A stretch of DNA of 64,000 nucleotides, taken from contig NC_064826.1 of assembly GCF_024166365.1 (NCBI RefSeq), positions 58,793,001 through 58,857,000 of the forward strand, in the 5' to 3' direction. Each line of letters starts with the position of its first letter. The first letter of the stretch is position 1. This document shows positions 58,673-64,000 of the stretch, piece by piece. The position numbers and the translations under genes are program-made. The notes under the pieces were generated by a model. The model searched no databases and had not been told where the DNA came from. It saw only the letters and a program-made list of their open reading frames with translations. The stretch comes from Elephas maximus indicus. Its lineage: Eukaryota; Chordata; Mammalia; Proboscidea; Elephantidae.

Positions 58673-58939
58673 ATTTTACATAACTGTCAGAACCGTACAC
58701 ATAATCACTTGGGGGCCTTTAAAGAACAAGACAAAATCTTTGCTGTTGGAAATAGGATAGAACTCTTCTCCTTGAGCCCCTAATGGAACGTTTATCACAC
58801 AAAATGATAATTACTTACTCAAAATAAGAACAAACTAATGGTCTTCCCTTTAATAAAAGTTTAGAATCTTAAAAGGGGCCTTTAGATGTCTAAATATCCT
58901 TTGTACATTTCCCACCAACAGTCAAATTTTTGGAAATAT
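58673..58939. other. Intron sequence, nothing recognised
   Basis: No supported feature. Confidence 0.4.
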
Positions 58940-60440
58940 TGTCTATATGTATACTTTTTCTCACCCAACTGTCAAACTCCTCAACCTGCTGCATCCTTCT
59001 TCTGCCTCTACTACGTTCCATAACAATTTGTCCAAGTCACCAATAACCTCCTTGGCATTAAATCTACTTTTCAAGTCCTTTTCTTACTTGATCTTTAGGC
59101 AGCAATTGATGCTGTTGAGTAGTCTTTTGCTTAGGGTATGTCTGTGGGTTTTGCTGTGGTTTGATTTTTTGTTTTTTTCTTATTTGGCTTACATGACACC
59201 ATCCTCATCTAATTTTCTTTCTCTGCTCTGAAAATTTTAAATTAATTAAATAGTACCTTCTTAGATTTCTTATTAGGTTTCTCTTCTTCTCCCCTTCTCT
59301 CCAGTGGTGGCATTCCTCAGGCCCTAGGCTCTTTTCCTGGCTCACCATATATGCTTGTGCTGGGTAACATTGTCTACTCCTGAGGCCTCAGTCACCACCT
59401 TTTTTCCAAATCTCCATCTTCATGGAAGAATCATCTTCTTTATCAGGGAAGCACCTCCAACTCTCCTGGATAGTTTAACATTTATATTTCTCAGATACCT
59501 CAAATTAAGCTTGTCCGAATTGGAAAACCTCGTCTCACTCCCAGCACAAGCTCAACCTATCACACATCCAGTATTCCCTGTCTGTAGGCATGGCACCACC
59601 ACCTGCCAGGTGTTTGGAACTTGACTCTTCTTTTTAACACCCTTTACTTTCAATCAAATACCAAGGTATCTGACCTGTCTCCTACTCTGCTCGTATCTTT
59701 CTATTCCTACTCTCATTATCTTTGCACAGGCTTCTATTATCTCTTTCCCTGATTACTGTAATAGCCTCCTAACAGGTGTTATCTATTCAGAGTATAGTTC
59801 TCTAGTTCCCTTCCAATCCCTTTTCTCCAGTTCCAAGTTTCCTTCTGCAATACATATCTAATCATGGCATTTCTCTGATTAAAACCCAACTGTGGTCCCA
59901 TTTCCCTTGAGATAAAGTCCTGGTAGTCTTGTAGTTTTAAGTGTCTGTATAATCTGGCCCCATGCCTAATTATCTAACCTCATCTCTCATGATTTCTCTC
60001 TTTGTACTTTAGGTCCTGCCTTATTGGAATTATTTCAGTTCTTCCAACACACTGTGACTCTTTTTGCCTTTAAGTTTTAGAACATTCCTCTGCTAGAGTA
60101 TATTATCTGCTGGGAACATTCCTCTCTTATTTCTTCGTTTTTGTTTGTCTAACTTCTATTCAACTTTCACTAATCCCCATATCTTGCTTCTCTGAGAAGC
60201 ATCCTCTGATCCTCTAAACTAGCTAGGGTTATGAAACCATTGCAACTTGTCTTTCTACCACCATAACAATTATTATAATTATTTGATTTCCTTTTGTGTC
60301 TCTAGGTGTGGGGGGGGCAGAAACTGTACACCCTCTAAAGCAAAAATTATGCTTATTTTTCCTCATGATTGCATCCACCCCCAGGCCTGACAAATTGCCT
60401 GACACATAGTTTTTCAGTTCATACTTGTTGACTGACTAAA
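58940..60440 (+). mobile_element. L2 LINE fragment, about 1.5 kb
   Basis: Sense L2: 'ggcattcctcaggccctagg', 'tctcagatacctcaaattaa', 'ctgtaatagcctcctaacag', 'taatctggccccatgcctaa', 'ttgttgactgactaaatata'. The frame 59355-59624 is part of the decayed L2 coding region. Boundaries are approximate. Confidence 0.82.
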
Positions 60441-61129
60441 TATAGAGAGAATAAAATTCAATGTTTGTTATATTCTTCCACTATCAACTGAGAGAAGCAG
60501 AGGGCATGCCATTGCAATCCTGTGCTAAAGGACACCTTTTCATATAGATTTTCATTACAGATGGAATAGATGACATACCAATAAATTGGTGGTGGTGGCT
60601 AGGGAGCCGTTCATTTGCAGTGTCTTCCATGGTCCCTAACATATTACTGTGCATGCAGTAGGCAATAGATAATTCTTGAATTAATGTTTTGATTAACTTT
60701 TATTTTAATAAGGGGCTGAATTATGATCAACAAATGTTGCTGATTTTATCTTTCTACTGAATGTAGATATAAGAATAAAACTGCTATGGTGGTAGATACC
60801 AGTCTTAGAATAATCTTTTGGACAATTCTTTAGTTGTTATATCCAATTTCTTCAGTTATTTTTTTTTCCCCAAGAATTTGCTTGCTTGTATCTGCAAATG
60901 TATATTTTGTATCTGGCCATTTCAACAAAGTATGAGATTTAACCCGATATATGGGATTTGTACCTCATTCAAAGGAATCAATCATGGATATATTAAACAA
61001 AAATTAGTCCAACAAAATATAATAGGTCAGTAAATGAATGCATAACCTTCCTCTACAAACTTTGTACTTTTCGTATGTTTCCTACTTCAGTGAATGGAAC
61101 CATATTACAGGAAAAACTTGAAACCTAAT
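60441..61129. other. Intron sequence, nothing recognised
   Basis: No supported feature. Confidence 0.45.
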
Positions 61130-61570
61130 ATATTTGGCATCTTTCTTTCCCTCATAGCCTGTGTTTATTTACCAACAGATTATCTCTCAGATCTGTCCCC
61201 TTAGATCCATTTCCAGTCATTATTCTAGTTCAATCTATTATCATCTCCAGCCAGAAGAATTATAACAACTTACTAATGAGCCTGTCTCCATCCAAACTTG
61301 TACCTTCCAGTCCATTCTCTGCTCAGCAGCCAAATGAATCTGATTATACCCTTCAATGGCTTTCCTTGGGCCTTAAAGAAAAACACCTCACTTCTCACTG
61401 TTCCTCCTGACTTCATAGGGCTACCAAACTTGCTATGTAGGTATCATAATCTAATATATAGAGTTCTGACATTTCAGTTACCCTCCTATCTTTGTACCAT
61501 AATGGATGCAGAGTGTTTTCTGAGGAAAATGTTGGTATTGTCCACAGGTACTCTCTGATACGGTGGGGTA
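61130..61570 (+). mobile_element. L2-like LINE fragment
   Basis: 'ctgctcagcagccaaatgaa' and 'acccttcaatggctttcctt' match the L2 pattern loosely. Strongly diverged. Confidence 0.5.
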
Positions 61571-61586
61571 GTCATTCATTAAGACA

Positions 61587-61789
61587 TCGTTGTTGGGTGC
61601 AGTCGAGTTGATTCTGATTCATAGCAACCCCATGTGAGAGAGCAGAACTGTGCCTTTGGATTTTCTTGGTTGTAATCTTTACAGAGTCATATAGACAGGT
61701 CTTTTACCTCTGGAGCTGCTGGTGGGTTTGAAAAGCCAAACTTTTAGCTAGCAGCTGAGCACTTTATTGTTGTATTATCAGGGCTACTT
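61587..61789 (-). mobile_element. AfroSINE-type SINE, diverged
   Basis: 'gttgggtgcagtcgagttga', then the long-variant block, ending 'gttgtattatcagggctact'. Confidence 0.85.
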
Positions 61790-61939
61790 AGTCAGACATT
61801 AGGCTTCTAAATTTTAATTAAAAAAATAGCATAATCCTATTCTGACTGCCTGAATGTCTAAGACTCTATAGTCTCCCCATTCAGGCACATTTCAGGTAAG
61901 ATTTCAATGGCTCTATGGATGTCTGCATCATGTTCATGG

Positions 61940-62100
61940 ATTCTACAATGTGATGAGCAATCAGAGACCTCAAAAGGAATGAATTATTTGCTCAAGGGCA
62001 TATAATGAGTTAGTAACAGAGATAGTGCATAACAAAGGTCATTAGACTCATTTTGATATTCTTTTTATTTCCTCATCTGGATTCCAGTTGAAACAGAGTA
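61940..62100 (-). mobile_element. MIR-like SINE relic
   Basis: 'cagagacctcaaaaggaatg' followed by 'tttgctcaagggcatataat' and 'gagttagtaacagagatagt' is the antisense MIR order. Diverged. Confidence 0.45.
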
Positions 62101-63420
62101 TGTGCCCAAGAAATGTCACTACCAAAGTAAAAAGTGAAGTATCAAAGAATTAAAATAGCCCCAAGAATTTAGTTTATGTCTACTATAAGCTAACTTATTG
62201 TAAAATAGTTATTATATTCTTTTTGCTTTCAAAAAGTGAAGTATAGTATACACTGGGAAAAGACCTGGAAAGGGAGACTTGAGTGAGGAGGTCATTACAC
62301 TAGTGTGCAATTGAATAAGATGTAAATATGTTTCAACACTCAGAAATCCCTTTATCTATACATCAAGTTTTACATTTAATGCAATATTGCTTAGTGTCTT
62401 TTTGTCATGGATTAGTCTTAAAAATCAGAAATAAGAACCAAATGATTAAAACAGAATCAAATTTACATGTTTCTAATAATCTAAGCAGAGATAGAGACAT
62501 ATTAGTCTTACCAAGCACATATCTCAAAGAATAGACAAGTGTGCTCAGTGAAGCAAAAATTTGAAGAACATACAGGAAGCATTTTTAGATATGGAATAAA
62601 GGTTATAAACTTTACTAGTAGGTCACTCAGATGTTTCAAAGGAAAGATTATTTTTAATCCAATAAAATGGGAATGAACCCCTATACTTAGCTCAGAAAGT
62701 ACTAATATATAAATATAAATATAAAAACTCGATTCAATCACTCCCAGAATGTATCCTTGATCTACTCCAAATCAGAGTGGAAGAAATTATTATGTGAGTA
62801 AAGCTGGAGATTTTAAATAAAAGCACAACCCTTTTATTTTGACATTTGCCATTTTTGAAAACTTCATAGACAATGGCCAAACCACAATTAATCACATAAG
62901 AACATTTTCATAAATTGAGATTTATTTACAATAATTTTGATTAAAGTAAAATGAAATTTGTAGAAAAATTATTACAGACATTTTAAACTATTACTTTTGC
63001 TGTAAGATACTAAAGATACAAACAGAACAAACAATGGTATCTGTTCAGAAGTTGCTGGTGGGGAGATGAGTGTGCAAAAAATGCTAGAAGGTGGTTGGTT
63101 ACCACATGTAATGAGGGCAGGAAAGGGTCACTTGAATTTACTTAGAAAATCATACCAGGCTTCACAGAGGAAATAAAATTTGATCAATAGGTCTTTTTTT
63201 TTTTAAAAGAAAAGTGAGAAATAATGTTAAAAGCAAAGAGCATGGAAATGTTGGGAAACCACTAGAGAACAAAGTGTGAGGAAAGAGAATTGTGAGCATG
63301 AGGTAATGCAGAGTAGCTAAGTAATCAGAGCTTTATGGATCATGATAGAATTCTCTTTTTTATCCTAGATGTGAAATGGAAGCTACTGAAGAATCTTAAT
63401 CAGGGAAACAACATCTGTGG
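62101..63420. other. Intron sequence, nothing named
   Basis: The stretch 63140-63415 (aggcttcacagaggaaataa) resembles an old mammal-wide repeat. No gene. Confidence 0.45.
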
Positions 63421-63840
63421 GTGGTTTCTGTATGCAAGAATCTTTATATCATTATTTCATTTAACACCTGTAACTAATCTTATCAGGTGAATACAATCCT
63501 GGATGGCACAAATGGTTAAGTGCTAGACTACTAGCCAAAAGGTTAGAGTTTTGAACCCATCCAGCGGTGCCTCCGAAAACAGGCCTGGTAATTTGCTTCC
63601 GAAGGGTCACAGCCTCGAAAATCCTATGGAACGGTTCTACTGTGCCATGAGACAGTATTGACTCGACAGCAACTAATAGCAACAGTTATCACAATCATTT
63701 TGTAGATGAGAAAGCTGAGGCTCAGAAAGGTAAAGAAATAAATGCAAGTTTACAGTTCTACGAAGTTGAAGAACTAGGTTCCAACACAGCAGTTTGACAT
63801 GAGATGGCTCTCTTAAACCTTGTGCTGTACTGCCTTTGTC
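63421..63840 (-). mobile_element. MIR SINE, split by an AfroSINE
   Basis: The blocks 63421-63493 (cattatttcatttaacacct) and 63686-63840 (gatgagaaagctgaggctca) form one antisense MIR once the SINE between them is removed. Confidence 0.75.
63494..63685 (+). mobile_element. AfroSINE-type SINE, aac-tailed variant
   Basis: Head 'atcctggatggcacaaatgg', middle 'aggcctggtaatttgcttcc', tail 'gactcgacagcaactaatag'. Confidence 0.92.
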
Positions 63841-64000
63841 TTTGATATGAATATCACACAGAGTGGGAAGAGAGACAGAAGGAGGAGGAGACTGTAAGAG
63901 GGAGATCCCTAAGAAGGGCACAGAAACAAAGTCAGATGTTAGAAAAATTCACTGTCGAAAATGGGTAGGGTTTGGATTGATTGGCTTTCAGTGATAATGA

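Overview
This is a piece of a placental mammal genome, almost certainly an afrotherian and most likely an elephant. The main evidence is about thirty copies of a tRNA-derived SINE of the AfroSINE type (head 'ccctggtggcgtagtggtt', tail 'gactcgacggca') and five copies of the RTE-clade LINE whose 3' end resembles the SINE tail. Mammal-wide relics (MIR, L2, L3/CR1, MLT1 LTRs, old L1) fill in the background. There are no prokaryotic features, no CRISPR array and no viral genome. The species call and all family names come from recognition, not from a database search.

One host gene is visible. A CpG island at about 23.4-24.3 kb contains the first coding exon of ZNF804B (24231-24338, + strand, 36 codons), ending at a GT splice donor. 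The zinc-finger exon and the rest of the gene lie beyond the window. Positions 1 to about 23.3 kb are therefore 5' flank, and 24339-64000 is the first 39.7 kb of intron 1.

Layout. 1-10 kb: mostly unrecognised AT-rich sequence with an MLT1 LTR, old L1 pieces and a few SINEs. 10.1-15.1 kb: a 5.0-kb 5'-truncated L1 on the - strand with a 12-bp target-site duplication (TSD). 15.3-19.3 kb: old L1 split by RTE and SINE insertions, followed by an internally deleted RTE copy. 19.5-23.2 kb: SINEs, an RTE 3' end, and a palindromic hAT-like MITE just upstream of the promoter. 23.4-24.4 kb: promoter, 5' UTR, exon 1 and a (CA)n tract starting 8 bases into the intron. 24.4-35.2 kb: SINE-poor intron with a 27-bp minisatellite and relics of L3, L2, MIR and MLT1. 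35.2-55 kb: SINE-dense intron with nested insertions into MLT1, MIR and other SINEs, plus a 1.75-kb RTE piece on the - strand. 55.5-58.7 kb: a second L1 (- strand, 3.2 kb). 58.9-64 kb: L2 and MIR relics.

All long open reading frames outside exon 1 belong to L1 or RTE remnants or are chance frames. I found no new biological system. The best leads are structural: a hAT-like palindrome beside the promoter, two RTE 3' fragments sharing one 5' breakpoint, a poly(A)-only retrotransposition scar, a 42-bp SINE stub with a perfect TSD, two SINEs stacked on one target site, and the microsatellite beside the exon 1 splice donor.
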